64,000 nucleotides of DNA, taken from NCBI GenBank assembly GCA_947650365.1, contig CANTAL010000206.1, positions 422,325-486,324 on the forward strand, given 5' to 3'. The notes below the pieces were generated by a model. That model ran no database searches. It saw only the letters and a program-made list of their open reading frames with translations, and was not told the DNA's origin. Shown piece after piece: positions 26,108 to 39,527 of the stretch. This DNA is from Chamaelirium japonicum. Lineage: Eukaryota; Streptophyta; Magnoliopsida; Liliales; Melanthiaceae. The translations under genes and the position numbers were made by a program. The first letter of the stretch is position 1; each line of letters starts with the position of its first letter.

Positions 26108-27257
26108 ATACAAATGAATTAGAAAGGTTACATTTGTGCGAATGAATTAGAATGGATCGTATGAATGAATTAGAATGGATCGTATGAATGAATTAGAATG
26201 GATCATATGAACAAATTAGAATGGATCATACGAATGAATTAGAATTGATACATTCGAGCGAATGAATTAGAATGGATCGTACGAATGAATTAGAATGGAT
26301 TATAGGAATGAATTAGAATGGATCGTGCAAATGAATTAGAATGGATACATTCGTGCGAATGAATTAGAATGGATCGTAGGAATGAATTAGAATGGACCGT
26401 CCGAATGAATTAGAATGGTTACATTCGTGCGAATGAATTAGAATGGATCGTACGAATTGACTAGAATGGATCGGACGAATGAGTTAGAATGGATTCATTC
26501 GCACGAATGAATTAGAATGGATACATACAAATGAATTAGAAAAGTTACATTCATGAGAATGAATTAGAATGGATCGTACGAATGAATTAGAATAGATCGT
26601 ACGAATGAATTAGAATGGATACATTCGAGCGAATGAATTAGAATGGATCGTACGAATGAATTAGAATGGATCATAGGAATGAATTAGAATGGATCGTGCA
26701 AATGAATTAGAATGGATCGTACGAATGAATTAGAATGGATCGAACGAATGAATTAGAAAGGATACATTCGAGCGAATGAATTAGAATAGATCATAGGAAT
26801 GAATTAGAATGGATCGTACGAATGAATTAGAATGGATCGTATGAATGAATTAGAATGGTTACATTCGTGCGAATGAATTAGAATGGATACATTCGTACAA
26901 ATGAATTAGAATGGATCGTGCGAATGAATTAGAATGGATTGTACGAATGAATTAGAATGGATACATTCGTGAGAATGAATTAGAATGGATCGTACGAATA
27001 AATTAGAATGGATCATGCGAATGAATTTGAGTGGATCGTACGAATGAATAAGAATGGATCGTACGAATGAATTAGAATGGATACATTCGAGCGAATGAAT
27101 TAGAATAGATCGTAGGAATGAATTTGAATGGATCATACGAATGAATTAGAATGGATCATGCGAATGAAGTAGAATGGATTGTACGAATGAATTAGAATGG
27201 ATACATTCGTGCGAATGAATTAGAATGGATCGGACGAATAAATTAGAATGGATCGTA
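26108..27257 (+). repeat. F-orientation satellite block
   Basis: Regular F units with 28-bp spacers of the TTACATTCGTGC and ACATTCGAGC types. It ends at 'atcgtacgattcattc', a near-palindromic turn. Confidence 0.82.
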
Positions 27258-27889
27258 CGATTCATTCTAATTCATTCATATGATCCATTCTAATGCATTC
27301 GTACGATTCATTCTAATTCATTCGTATGATCCATTCTAATTCATTCCTACGATCTATTCTAATTCATTCGCTCGAATGTATCCATTCTAATTCATTCGTA
27401 CGATCCATTCTTATTCATTCGTACGATCCATTCAAATTCATTCGCATGATCCATTCTAATTCATTCGTACGATCCATTCTAATTCATTCGCACGATCCAT
27501 TCTAATCCATTCGCACGATCCATTCTAATCCATTCATACCATCCATTCTAATTCATTCGTACGATCCATTCTAATTCGTTCGTACGATCCATTCTTATTC
27601 ATTCATACGATCCATTCTAATTCATTCGCACAATCCATTCTAATTCATTCGTACGATCCATTATAATTCATTCGTATGATCCATTCTAATTCATTCGTAC
27701 TATCCATTCTAATTCATTCGCATGAATATATCTATTTTAATTCATTCGTACGGTCCATTCTAATACGTTCATACGATCCATTCTAATTCATTCGTACGAT
27801 CCATTCTAATTCGTTCGTACGATCCATTCTAATTCATTCGCACGATCCATTCTAATTCATTTGTACGATCCATTGTAATTCATTCGTAC
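27258..27889 (-). repeat. R-orientation satellite block
   Basis: Inverted monomers, mainly 23-bp units with CGTACGATCC linkers. It ends at 'attcattcgtacaaatgaatt', a one-mismatch palindromic turn. Confidence 0.8.
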
Positions 27890-28728
27890 AAATGAATTAG
27901 AATGGATCGTATGAATGAATAAGAATGGATCGTACGAAAGAATTAGAATGGATACATTCGAGTGAATGAATTAGAATGGATCGTACGAATGAATTAGAAT
28001 GGATCATAGGAATGAATTAGAATGGATCGTGCAAATGAATTAGAATGGATACATTCGTGCGAATGAATTAAAATGGATCGTGCGAATCAATTAGAATGGA
28101 TCGTACGAATGAATTAAAATGGATACATTTGTGCGAATGAATTAAAATGGATCGTACGAATGAATTAGAATGGATCATAGGAATGAATTAGAATGGATCG
28201 TAGAAATGAATTAGAATGGATCGTATGAACGAATTAGAATGGATCGTACGAATGAATTAGAATGGATACATTCGAGCGAATGAATTAGAACGGATCGTAC
28301 GAATGGATTAGAATGGATCGTGCGAATGAATTAGAATGGATCATACAAATGAAATAGAAAGGTTACATTCGTGAGGATGAATTAGAATGGATCGTATGAA
28401 TGGATTAGAATGGATTATAGGAATGAATTAGAATGGATCGTGCAAATAAATTAGAATGGATACATTCGTGCGAATGAATTAGAATGGATCGTAGGAATGA
28501 ATTAGAATGGATCGTACGAATGAATTAGAATGGTTACATTCGTGCGAATGAATTAGAATGGATCATAGGAATGAATTACATCGGATCGGACGAATTAGAA
28601 TGGATCGTACGAATGAATTAGAATGGATCGTAGGAATGAATTAGAATGGATCGTGCGAATGAATTAGAATGGATACATTCTTGCGAATGAATTATTATGG
28701 ATCGGACGAATGAATTAGAATGGATCGT
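27890..28728 (+). repeat. F-orientation satellite block
   Basis: F monomers including an abnormal spot 'gaattacatcggatcggacgaattagaatgg' near 28572, where one unit lost about four bases. It ends at the exact palindromic turn GGATCGTACGATCC. Confidence 0.8.
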
Positions 28729-29346
28729 ACGATCCATTCTAATTTATTTGTATGATCCATTCTAATGCATTCGTACGATTCATTCTAATTCATTCGCACG
28801 ATCCATTCTAATTCATTCGTACGATCCATTCTAATCCATTCGTAAGATCCATTCTAATCCATTCGTACGATCCATTCTAATCCATTCGTACGATCCATTC
28901 TAATTCATTCTCACAAATGTAACCTTTCTAATTCATTTGTACAATCCATTCTAATTCATTCGTACGATCCATTCTAATCCATTTGTACGATCAATTCTAA
29001 TCCATTCATACGATCCATTCTAATTCATTCGCACGAATGTAACCATTCTAATTCATTCGTACGATCCATTCTAATTCATTCCTACGATCCATTCTAATTC
29101 ATTCGCACGAATGTGTCCATTCTAATTCATTTGCACGATCCATTCTAATTCATTCCTATGATCCATTCTAATTCATTCGTACGATCCATTTTAATTCATT
29201 CGCTTGAATGTATCCATTCTAATTCATTCGTACGATCCATTCTAATTCGTTCATACGATCCATTCTAATTCGTTCGTACGATCCATTCTAATTCATTCGT
29301 ACGATCCATTCTAATCCATTTGTACGATCCATTCTAATTCATTCGT
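28729..29346 (-). repeat. R-orientation satellite block
   Basis: Inverted monomers with several 'ctaatccattcg' cores in a row near 28830-28890. It leaves by 'attcattcgtacaaatgaatt'. Confidence 0.8.
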
Positions 29347-29728
29347 ACAAATGAATTAGAATGGATCGTATGAATGAATAACAATGGATCGTACGAATGA
29401 ATTAGAATGGATCGTGCAAATGAATTAGAATGAATCGTACGAATGAATTAGATTGGATACATTCGAGCGAATGAACTAGAATGGATCGTACGAATGAATT
29501 AGAATTGATCATAGGAATGAATTAGAATGGACCGTGCAAATGAATTAGAATGGTTACATTCGTGCGAATGAATTAGAATGGATCATAGGAATGAATTAGA
29601 ATGGATCGTACGAATGAATTAGAATGGTTACATTCGTGCGAATGAATTAGAATGGATCGTACGAATGAATTAGAATGGATCGTGCGAATGAATTAGAATT
29701 GATCATACGAATGAATTAGAATGGATCG
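29347..29728 (+). repeat. F-orientation satellite block
   Basis: About fifteen F monomers. It ends at the exact turn GGATCGTACGATCC. Confidence 0.8.
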
Positions 29729-31058
29729 TACGATCCATTCTAATTCATTCGCACGATCCATTCTAATTCATTCGTACGATCCATTCTAATTCATTCGCAC
29801 GAATATAACCATTCTAATTCATTCGTACGATCCATTCTAATTCATTCATACGATCCATTCTAATTCATTTGCACGAATGTATCCATTCTAATTCATTTGC
29901 ATGATCTATTCTACTTCATTCGTACGATCCATTCTAATTCATTCGCTCGAATGTATCCATTCTAATTCATTCGTACGATCCATTCTAATTCGTTCGTACG
30001 ATCCATTCTAATTCATTCGTACGATCCATTCTAATCCATTCGTATGATCAATTCTAATTCATTCGCATGATCCATTCTAATTCATTCTCACAAATGTAAC
30101 CTTTCTAATTCATTTGTATGATCCATTCTAATTCATTCGTACGATCCATTCTAATCCATTCGTACGATCCATTCTAATCCATTCGTACGATCCATTCTAA
30201 TTCATTCGCACGAATGTAATAATTCTAATTCATTCGTACGATTCATTCTAATTAATTCGTACGATCCATTCTAATGCATTCGTACGATTCATTCTAATTC
30301 ATTCGCACGATCCATTCTAATTCATTCGTACGATCCATTCATATTCATTCATACAATCCATTCTAATCCATTCGTACGATCCATTTTAATTCGTTCGTAC
30401 AATCCATTCTAATTCAGTCGTACGATCCATTCTAATTCATTCACACGATCCATTCTATTTCATTCGTATGATCCATTCTAATTCATTCCTACGATCTATT
30501 CTAATTCATTCGCTCGAATGTATCCATTCTAATTCATTCGTTTGATCCATTCTAATTCATTCGTACGATCCATTCAAATTCATTCGCATGATCCATTCTA
30601 ATTCATTCGCACGATCCATTCTAATTCATTCGTATGATCCATTCCAATGCATTCGTACGATCCATTCTAATCCATTCGTACGATCCATTCTAATTCATTC
30701 GTACGATCCATTCTAATTCATTCGTACAATGCGTTCTAATTCATTCGTACGATCCATTCTAATTCATTCGTACGATTTATTCTAATTCATTATCACGAAT
30801 GTAACCTTTCTAATTCATTTGTATGTATCCATTCTAATTCATTCGTGCGAATGAATCCATTCTAATTCATTCGTCCGATCCATTTTAATCCATTCGTACG
30901 ATCCATTCTAATTCATTCGCACGAATGTGTCCATTCTAATTCATTTGCACGATCCATTCTAATTCATTCCTATAATCCATTCTAATTCATTCGTACGATC
31001 CATTCTAATTCACTCGCTCGAATGTATCCATTCTAATTCATTTGTACGATCCATTCTA
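29729..31058 (-). repeat. R-orientation satellite block
   Basis: Inverted monomers, including one ACAATGCGTTC-type unit near 30726. The right edge turns inside the core ('ccattctaatgaattagaatgg' near 31051), where the AATT shared by both strands is the pivot. Confidence 0.8.
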
Positions 31059-31146
31059 ATGAATTAGAATGGATTGTGCGAATGAATTAGAATGGATCGT
31101 ATGAATGAATAAGAATGGATCGTACGAATGGATTAGAATGGATCGT
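31059..31146 (+). repeat. Short F-orientation block
   Basis: About four F monomers between two R blocks. It ends at 'gatcgtacgatgc'. Confidence 0.75.
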
Positions 31147-32744
31147 ACGATGCAATCTAATTCATTCTAATTCATTCGCATGAATGTTTCTAATTCATTC
31201 GCACGATCCAATTTAATTCATTCGTACGATCCATTCTAATTCATTCGCACGATCCATTCTTATTCATTCATACGATCCATTCTAATTCATTCGCACAATC
31301 CATTCTAATTCATTTGTTTGATCCATTCTAATTCATTCGTTTGATCCATTCTAACTCATTCGGTGGATCCATTCTAATTCATTCGTACGATCCATTCTAA
31401 TTTATTTGCACGAATATACGATCCATTCTAATTCATTCGCACAAATGTATCCATTCTAATTCATTCATACGATCCATTGTAATTCATTCTCATGAATGTA
31501 ACCTTTCTAATTCATTTGTATGATCAATTCTAATTCATTCGTACGATCCATTCTAATTCATTCGTACGATCCATTCTAATTCATTCTCACAAATATAACC
31601 TTTCTAATTCATTTGTACGATCCATTCTAATTCATTCGTACGATCCATTCTAATCCATTCGTACGATCCATTCTAATCCATTCGTACGATCCATTCTAAT
31701 TCATTCGCACGAATGTATCCATTCTAATGCATTCGTACGATCCATTCTAATTCATTCGTACGATCCATTCTAATCCATTCGTACGATCCATTTTAATTCA
31801 TTCGTACGATCCATTCTAATTCATTCTCACAAATGTAACCTTTCTAATTCATTTGCACGAACCATTCTAATTCATTCGTACGATCCATTCTAATCCATTC
31901 GTACGATCCATTCTATTCCATTCGTACGATCCATTCTAATGCATTCGCACGAATGTAACCATTCTAATTCATTCGTACGATCCATTCTAATTTATTCCTA
32001 CAATCCATTTTAATTCATTCGCACGAATGTATCCATTCTAATTCATCTGCACGATCCATTCTAATTCATTCCTATTATCCATTCTAATTCATTCGTATGA
32101 TCCATTCTAATTCATTCGCTCGAATGTATCCATTCTAATTCATTCGTACGATCCATTCTAATCCATTCGTACGATCCATTCTAATTCATTCGCACAATCA
32201 ATTCTAATTCATTCGTGCGATCCATTCTAATTCATTCGCACGAACGTAACCATTCTAATTCATTCGTACGATCCATTCTAATTCATTCATACAATCCATT
32301 TTAATTCATTCGCACGAATGTAACCATTTTAATTCATTCGTACGATCCATTCTAATTTATTCATACGATCCATTCTAATTCATTCGCACGATCCATTCTA
32401 ATTCATTCGTACGATCCATTCTAATTCATTCGCACGAATGTAACCATTCTAATTCATTCGTACGATCCATTCTAATTCATTCCTACGATCCATTCTAATT
32501 CATTCGCACGAATGTATGAATTCTAATTCATTTGCACGATCCATTCTAATTCATTCCTATGATCCATTCTAATTCATTCGTACGATCCATTTTAATTCAT
32601 TCTCACAAATATAACCTTTCTAATTCTTTTGTACGATCCATTCTAATTCATTCATACGATCCATTCTAATCCATTCGTACGATCCATTCTAATCTATTCG
32701 TACGATCTATTCTAATTCATTCGCACGAATGTAACCATTCTAAT
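31147..32744 (-). repeat. R-orientation satellite block
   Basis: Inverted monomers. It includes a doubled half-unit 'ttcattctaattcattcgcatgaatg' near 31161 and an inverted tagged unit 'cggtggatcc' near 31361. Positions 32193-32688 are the near-identical partner of 1-496. Confidence 0.82.
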
Positions 32745-33323
32745 TCGCACGAATTAGAATAGATCGTACAAATGAATTAGAAAGGTTACATTTGTGAGAA
32801 TGAATTAGAATGGATCGTACGTACGATCCATTCTAATCCATTCATACGATCCATTCTAATTCATTCGTACGATCCATTCTAATTCATTCGCACAAATGTA
32901 ACCATTCTAATTCATTCGCACAAATGTAACCATTCTAATTCATTCGCACGAACCATTCTAATTCATTCGCACAATCCATTCTAATTCATTCGTACGATCC
33001 ATTCTAATTCATTCGTATGATCCATTCTAATTCATTCGCACGAATGTATCCATTCTAATTCATTCGTACGATCCATTCTAATTCATTTATACAATCCATT
33101 CTAATTCGTTCGTACGATCCATTCTAATTCATTCGTTCGATCCATTCTAATTTATTTGCACGAATATACGATCCATTCTAATTCATTCAAACAAATGTAT
33201 CCATTCTAATTCATTTGCACGATCCATTCTAATTCATTCCTATGATCCATTCTAATTCATTTGTACGATCCATTCTAATTCATTCGCATAAATGTATCCA
33301 TTCTAATTCATTCGCACGATCCA
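32745..33323. repeat. Short F block followed by an R block
   Basis: F 32745-32818, then a turn through a perfect 34-bp palindrome (32804-32837) with a doubled GTAC linker, then R to 33323. This lies in the segment 32682-37184 that is absent from copy 1. Confidence 0.8.
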
Positions 33324-34624
33324 TACGAATGAATTAGAATGGATCGTACGAATGGATTAGAATGGATCGTACGAATTAATTAGAATGGATACATTTGTAC
33401 GAATGAATTAGAATGGATCGTATATTCGTGCAAATAAATTAGAATGGATCGTACGAATGAATTAGAATGGATCCACCGAATGAGTTTGAATGGATCATAC
33501 GAATGAATTAGAATGGATCGAACGAATGAATTAGAATGGATCTTGCGAATGAATTAGAATGGATCGTACGAATGGATTAGAATGGATCGTATGAATGGAT
33601 TAGAATGGATTGTGCGAATGAATTACAATGGATACATTCGTGCGAATGAATTAGAATGAATCATACGAATGCATTAGAATGGATCGTACGATTCATTCTA
33701 ATTCATTCGTACGATCCATTCTAATACATTCGTACGATTTATTCTAATTCACTCGCACGATCCATTCTAATTCATTCGCTCGAATATATCCTTTCTAATC
33801 CATTCATACGATCCATTCTAATTCATTCGTACGATCCATTCTAATCCATTCGTACGAATGGATTAGAATGAATACATTCGTGCAATCCCTTCTAATTCGT
33901 TTGCACGATCCATTCTAATCCATTCATACGATCCATTCTAATCCATTCGTACGATCCATTCTAATTCATTCGTACCCATTCTAATTCATTCGCACAAATG
34001 TATCCATTCTAATTCATACGATCCATTCTAATTCATTCATACGATCCATTCTGATTCATTCGCAAGAATGTATCCATTCTAATTCATTTGTACGATCCAT
34101 TCTAATTCATTCGTACGATTCATTCTAATACATTTGTATGATCCATTCTAATTCATTCGTACGATCCATTCTAATTCATTCGCACGAATGTAACCATTCT
34201 AACTCATTCGTACGATCCATTCTAATTTATTCCTACGATCCATTCTAATTCATTCGCACGATCCATTCTAATTCGTTTGCACGATCCATTCTATTTCTTT
34301 CCTACGATCTATTCTAATTCATTCGCTCGAATAAATTAAGAATGGATCATACGAATGAATTAGAATGGATCGTACGAATGGATTAGAATGGATCATACGA
34401 ATGGATCATGCGGATGAATTAGAATGGATCGTACGAATGAATTAGAATGGATCGTACGAATGAATTAGAATGGAAACATTCGTGCGAATGAATTAGAATG
34501 GATTGTGCGAATGGATTAGAATGGATCGTGCGAATGAATTAGAATGGATCGTGCGAATGAATTAGAATGGCTCGTACGAATGAATTAGAATGGATCATAC
34601 GAATGAATTAGAATGGATCGTGCG
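33324..34624. repeat. Alternating short F and R blocks
   Basis: F 33324-33690, R 33691-33853, F 33854-33880 (a single monomer), R 33881-34330, F 34331-34624. A GGATCCACCG-tagged unit lies at 33469. Turns here are irregular, for example 'gatccatacgaatg' near 33320. It belongs to the segment missing from copy 1. Confidence 0.78.
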
Positions 34625-36674
34625 TATGATCCATTCTAATTCATTCGCTCGAATGTATCCATTCTAATTCATTCGTACGATCCATTCTAATTCATTTGCA
34701 CGATCCATTCTAATTCATTCGTATGATCCATTCTAATCCATTCGTACGATCCATTCTAATCCATTCGTACGATCCATTCTAATTCATTCGTACAATGTGT
34801 TCTAATTCATTCGCACAATCCGTTCTAATTCATTCACACAATCCATTCTAATTCATTCGCACGAATGTATCCATTCTAATTCATTCGCACGATCCATTCT
34901 TTATAATTCGCACAAATGTGTCCATTCTAATTCATTCGTACGATCTATTCAAATTCAATCTTATGATCCATTCTAATTCATTCGTATGATCCATTCTAAT
35001 TCATTCGTACAATCCATTCTAATCTATTCGTATGATCCATTCTAATCCATTCGTACGATCCATTCTAATTCATTCTCACAAATGTAACCTTTTTGATTCA
35101 TTTGTACGATCCATTCTAATTCATTCGTACGATCCATTCTAATCCATTCGTACGATCCATTCTAATCCATTCGTACGATCCATTCTAATTCATTCGCACG
35201 AATGTAACCATTCTAATTCATTCGCACGATCCATTCTAATTCATTCCTATGATCCATTCTAATTCATTTGTATGATCCATTCTAATCCATTCGTACGATC
35301 CATTCTAATTCATTCGCACGAATGTAACCATTCTAATTCATTCGTACGATCCATTCTAATTCATTCGTACGATCCATTCTAATTCATTCGTATGATCCAA
35401 TCTAATTCATTCGCACGAATGTATCCATTCTAATGCATTTGTACGATTCAGTCTAATTCATTCGCACGATCCATTCTAATTCATTCGTACGATCCATTCT
35501 AATTCATTCGTCCGATCCATTCTAATTCATTCGCACGAATGTATCCATTCTAATTCATTTGTACAATCCCATCTAATTTATTCGCACGATCTATTCTAAT
35601 TCATTCGTATGATCCATTCTAATTCATTGCTACGATCTATTCTAATTCATTCGCTCGAATGTATCCATTCTAATTCATTCATTCGATCCATTCTAATTTA
35701 TTCATACGATCCATTCAAATTCATTCGCATGATCCATTCTAATTCATTCGTACGATCGAATCTAATCCATTCGTACGATCCATTCTAATCCATTCATACG
35801 ATCTATTCTAATCCATTCGTATGATCCATTCTAATCCATTCGTATGATCCATTCTAATCCATTCGTACGATCCATTCTAATTCATTCGCACGAATGTATC
35901 CATTCTAATTCATTCGTACAATCCATTCTAATTCATTCGCATAATCCATTCTAATTCATTCGTATGATCCATTCTAATTCGTTCCTATGATCTATTCTAA
36001 TTCATTCGCTCTAATGTATCCATTCTAATTCATTCGTACGATCCATTCTTATTCTTTCGTACGATCCATTCAAATTCATTCGCATGATCCATTCTAATTC
36101 ATTCGTACGATCCATTCTAATTCATTCTCACGAATGTAACCTTTCTAATTCATTTGTATGATCCATTCTAATTCATTCGCACGATCCATTCTAATTCATT
36201 CATACGATCCATTCTAATTCATTCGCATGATCCATTCTAATTCATTCGTACGATCCATTCTAATTCATTCATACGATTCATTCTAATTCATTCGCACGAT
36301 CCATTCTAATTCATTCCTACGATCTATTCTAATTCAAATTCAATCGTATGATCCATTCTAATTCATTCGCATGATCAATTCTAATTCATTCGTCCGATCC
36401 ATTTTAATTCATTCGCACGAATGTAACCATTCTAATTCATTCGTACGATCCATTCTAATTCATTTCTACGATCCATTCTAATTCATTCGCACGAATGTAA
36501 CCATTCTAATTCATTCGTACGATCCATTCTAATTCATTCCTACGATCCATTCTAATTCATTTGCACGAATGTATCCATTCTAATTCATTTGCACGATCCA
36601 TTCTAATTCATTCCTATGATCCATTCTAATTCATTCGTACGATCCATTCTAATTCATTCGCTCGAATGTATCCA
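34625..36674 (-). repeat. R-orientation satellite block (2.05 kb)
   Basis: Inverted monomers, with irregular units such as 'cattctttataattcgcac' near 34895 and a shortened 'attcaaattcaatcg' near 36336. It ends at 'tgtatccagattatacg' (about 36670), an abrupt non-palindromic switch that may mark an old breakpoint. Confidence 0.82.
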
Positions 36675-38421
36675 GATTATACGAATGAATTAGAATGGAT
36701 CGTACAAATGAATTAGAATGGATCATGCGAATAAATTAGAATCGATCGTACGAATGAATTAGAATAGATCGTACGAATAAATTAGAACGGATACATTCGA
36801 GCGAATGAATTAGAATAGATCGTAGGAATGAATTAGAATGGATCATACGAATGAATTAGAATGGATTGTGCGAATGAATTAGAATGGATTGTACGAATGA
36901 ATTAGAATGGATACATTCGTGCGAATGAGTTAGAATGGATCATACGAATGAATTAGAATGGATCGTACGAATGAATTAGAATCGATTGTGCGAATGAATT
37001 AGAATGGATACATTCGTGCGAATGAATTAGAATGGATCGTACGAATGAATTAGAATGGATTGTACGATACGATCCATTCTAATTCGTTCGTACGATCCAT
37101 TCTAATTCGTTCGTACGGTCCATTCTAATTCATTCGCACGCACGATCCATTCTAATTCATTCCTATGATCCATTCTAATTCATTCGTACGATCCATTCTA
37201 ATTCATTCGCTCGAATGTATCCATTCTAATTCATTCGTACAATCCATTCTAATTTATTCGTACAAATGTATCCATTCTAATTCATTTGTACAATCCATTC
37301 TATTTCATTCGTACGATCCATTCTAATGCATTCGTACAATTCATTCTAATTCATTCGCACGATCCATTCTAATTCATTCGTACGATCCATTCTAATTTAT
37401 TCGTACGATCCATTCTAATTCATTCGCTCAAATGTATCCATTCTAATTCATTCGTACGATCCATTCTTATTCATTCATACGATCCATTCTAATTCATTCG
37501 CACAATCCATTCTATTTCATTCGTACGATCTATTCTAATTCATTTGTACGAATGAATTAGAATGGATTGCACGAATGGATTTGAATGGATCGTACAAATG
37601 AATTAGAATGGATCATACGAACGAATTAGAATGGATCGTATGAACGAATTAGAATGGATCGGACGAATGAATTAGAATGGATACATTCGAGCGAATGAAT
37701 TAGAATGGATCGTACGAATGAATTAGAATGGATCGTGCGAATGAATTAGAATGAATCGTACGAATGCATTAGAATGGATCGTACGAATGAATTAGAGTGA
37801 ATCGTACGATCCATTCTAATTCATTCATACGATCCATTCTAATTCATTCGCTCGAATGTATCCATTCTAATTCATTCGTACGATCCATTCTAATTCGTTC
37901 GTACGATCCATTCTAATTCATTCGCACGATCCATTCTAATTCATTTGTACGATCCATTTTAATTCATTCGCATGATCCATTCTAATTCATTCGAACAATG
38001 CGTTCTAATTCATTCGCTCGAATGTATCCATTCTAATTCATTCGCACGAATGAATTAGAATGGATCGGACGAATGAATTAGAATGGATCGTATGATTCAT
38101 TCTAATTTATTCGTACGATCCATTCTAATGCATTCGTACGATTCATTCTAATTCATTCGCAAGATCCATTCTAATTCATTCGTACGATCCATTCTTATTC
38201 ATTCATACGATCCATTCTAATTCATTCGCACAATCCATTCTAATTCATTCGTACGATCCATTCTAATTCATTCGTATGATCCATTCAAATTCATTCGCAT
38301 GATCCATTCTAATTCATTCTTATGATCCATTCTAATTCATTCGTACCGTCCATTCTAATTCATTTGCTCGAATATATCCATTCTAATTCATTCGTACGAT
38401 CCATTGTAATTCATTCGCACG
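36675..38421. repeat. Partial higher-order units preceding B1
   Basis: 36675-37184 matches the tail of unit A1 (about 3065-3570), and 37185-38421 matches A1 phase 484 to about 1720. The block order is F to 37068, R to 37547, F to 37804, R to 38045, F to 38092, R to 38421. The stretch from 37316 is the first half of a 1106-bp tandem duplication not found in copy 1. Confidence 0.8.
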
Positions 38422-39527
38422 ATCCATTCTAATGCATTCGTACGATTCATTCTAATTCATTCGCACGATCCATTCTAATTCATTCGTACGATCCATTCTA
38501 ATTTATTCGTACGATCCATTCTAATTCATTCGCTCGAATGTATCCATTCTAATTCATTCGTACGATCCATTCTTATTCATTCATACGATCCATTCTAATT
38601 CATTCGCACAATCCATTCTATTTCATTCGTACGATCTATTCTAATTCATTTGTACGAATGAATTAGAATGGATTGCACGAATGGATTAGAATGGATCGTA
38701 CAAATGAATTAGAATGGATCATACGAACGAATTAGAATGGATCGTATGAACGAATTAGAATGGATCGGACGAATGAATTAGAATGGATACATTCGAGCGA
38801 ATGAATTAGAATGGATCGTACGAATGAATTAGAATGGATCGTGCGAATGAATTAGAATGAATCGTACGAATGCATTAGAATGGATCGTACGAATGAATTA
38901 GAGTGAATCGTACGATCCATTCTAATTCATTCATACGATCCATTCTAATTCATTCGCTCGAATGTATCCATTCTAATTCATTCGTACGATCCATTCTAAT
39001 TCGTTCGTACGATCCATTCTAATTCATTCGCACGATCCATTCTAATTCATTTGTACGATCCATTTTAATTCATTCGCATTATCCATTCTAATTCATTCGA
39101 ACAATGCGTTCTAATTCATTCGCTCGAATGTATCCATTCTAATTCATTCGCACGAATGAATTAGAATGGATCGGACGAATGAATTAGAATGGATCGTATG
39201 ATTCATTCTAATTTATTCGTACGATCCATTCTAATGCATTCGTACGATTCATTCTAATTCATTCGCAAGATCCATTCTAATTCATTCGTACGATCCATTC
39301 ATATTCATTCATACGATCCATTCTAATTCATTCGCACAATCCATTCTAATTCATTCGTACGATCCATTCTAATTCATTCGTATGATCCATTCAAATTCAT
39401 TCGCATGATCCATTCTAATTCATTCTTATGATCCATTCTAATTCATTCGTACAGTCCATTCTAATTCATTTGCTCGAATATATCCATTCTAATTCATTCG
39501 TACGATCCATTCTAATTCATTCGTACG
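37316..39527 (+). repeat. 1106-bp direct tandem duplication (two copies)
   Basis: Copies at 37316-38421 and 38422-39527. The R-to-F turn with 'ggattgcacgaatgg' occurs at 37542 and 38648, 1106 bp apart. The F-to-R turn 'gagtgaatcgtacg', the 'gcgttctaattcattcgctcg' unit and the 'ttgctcgaatatatcc' unit all repeat in order. The two differ by only a few bases (for example tcgcatgatcc/tcgcattatcc near 37972 and 39076), so this is a recent event. Confidence 0.85.
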
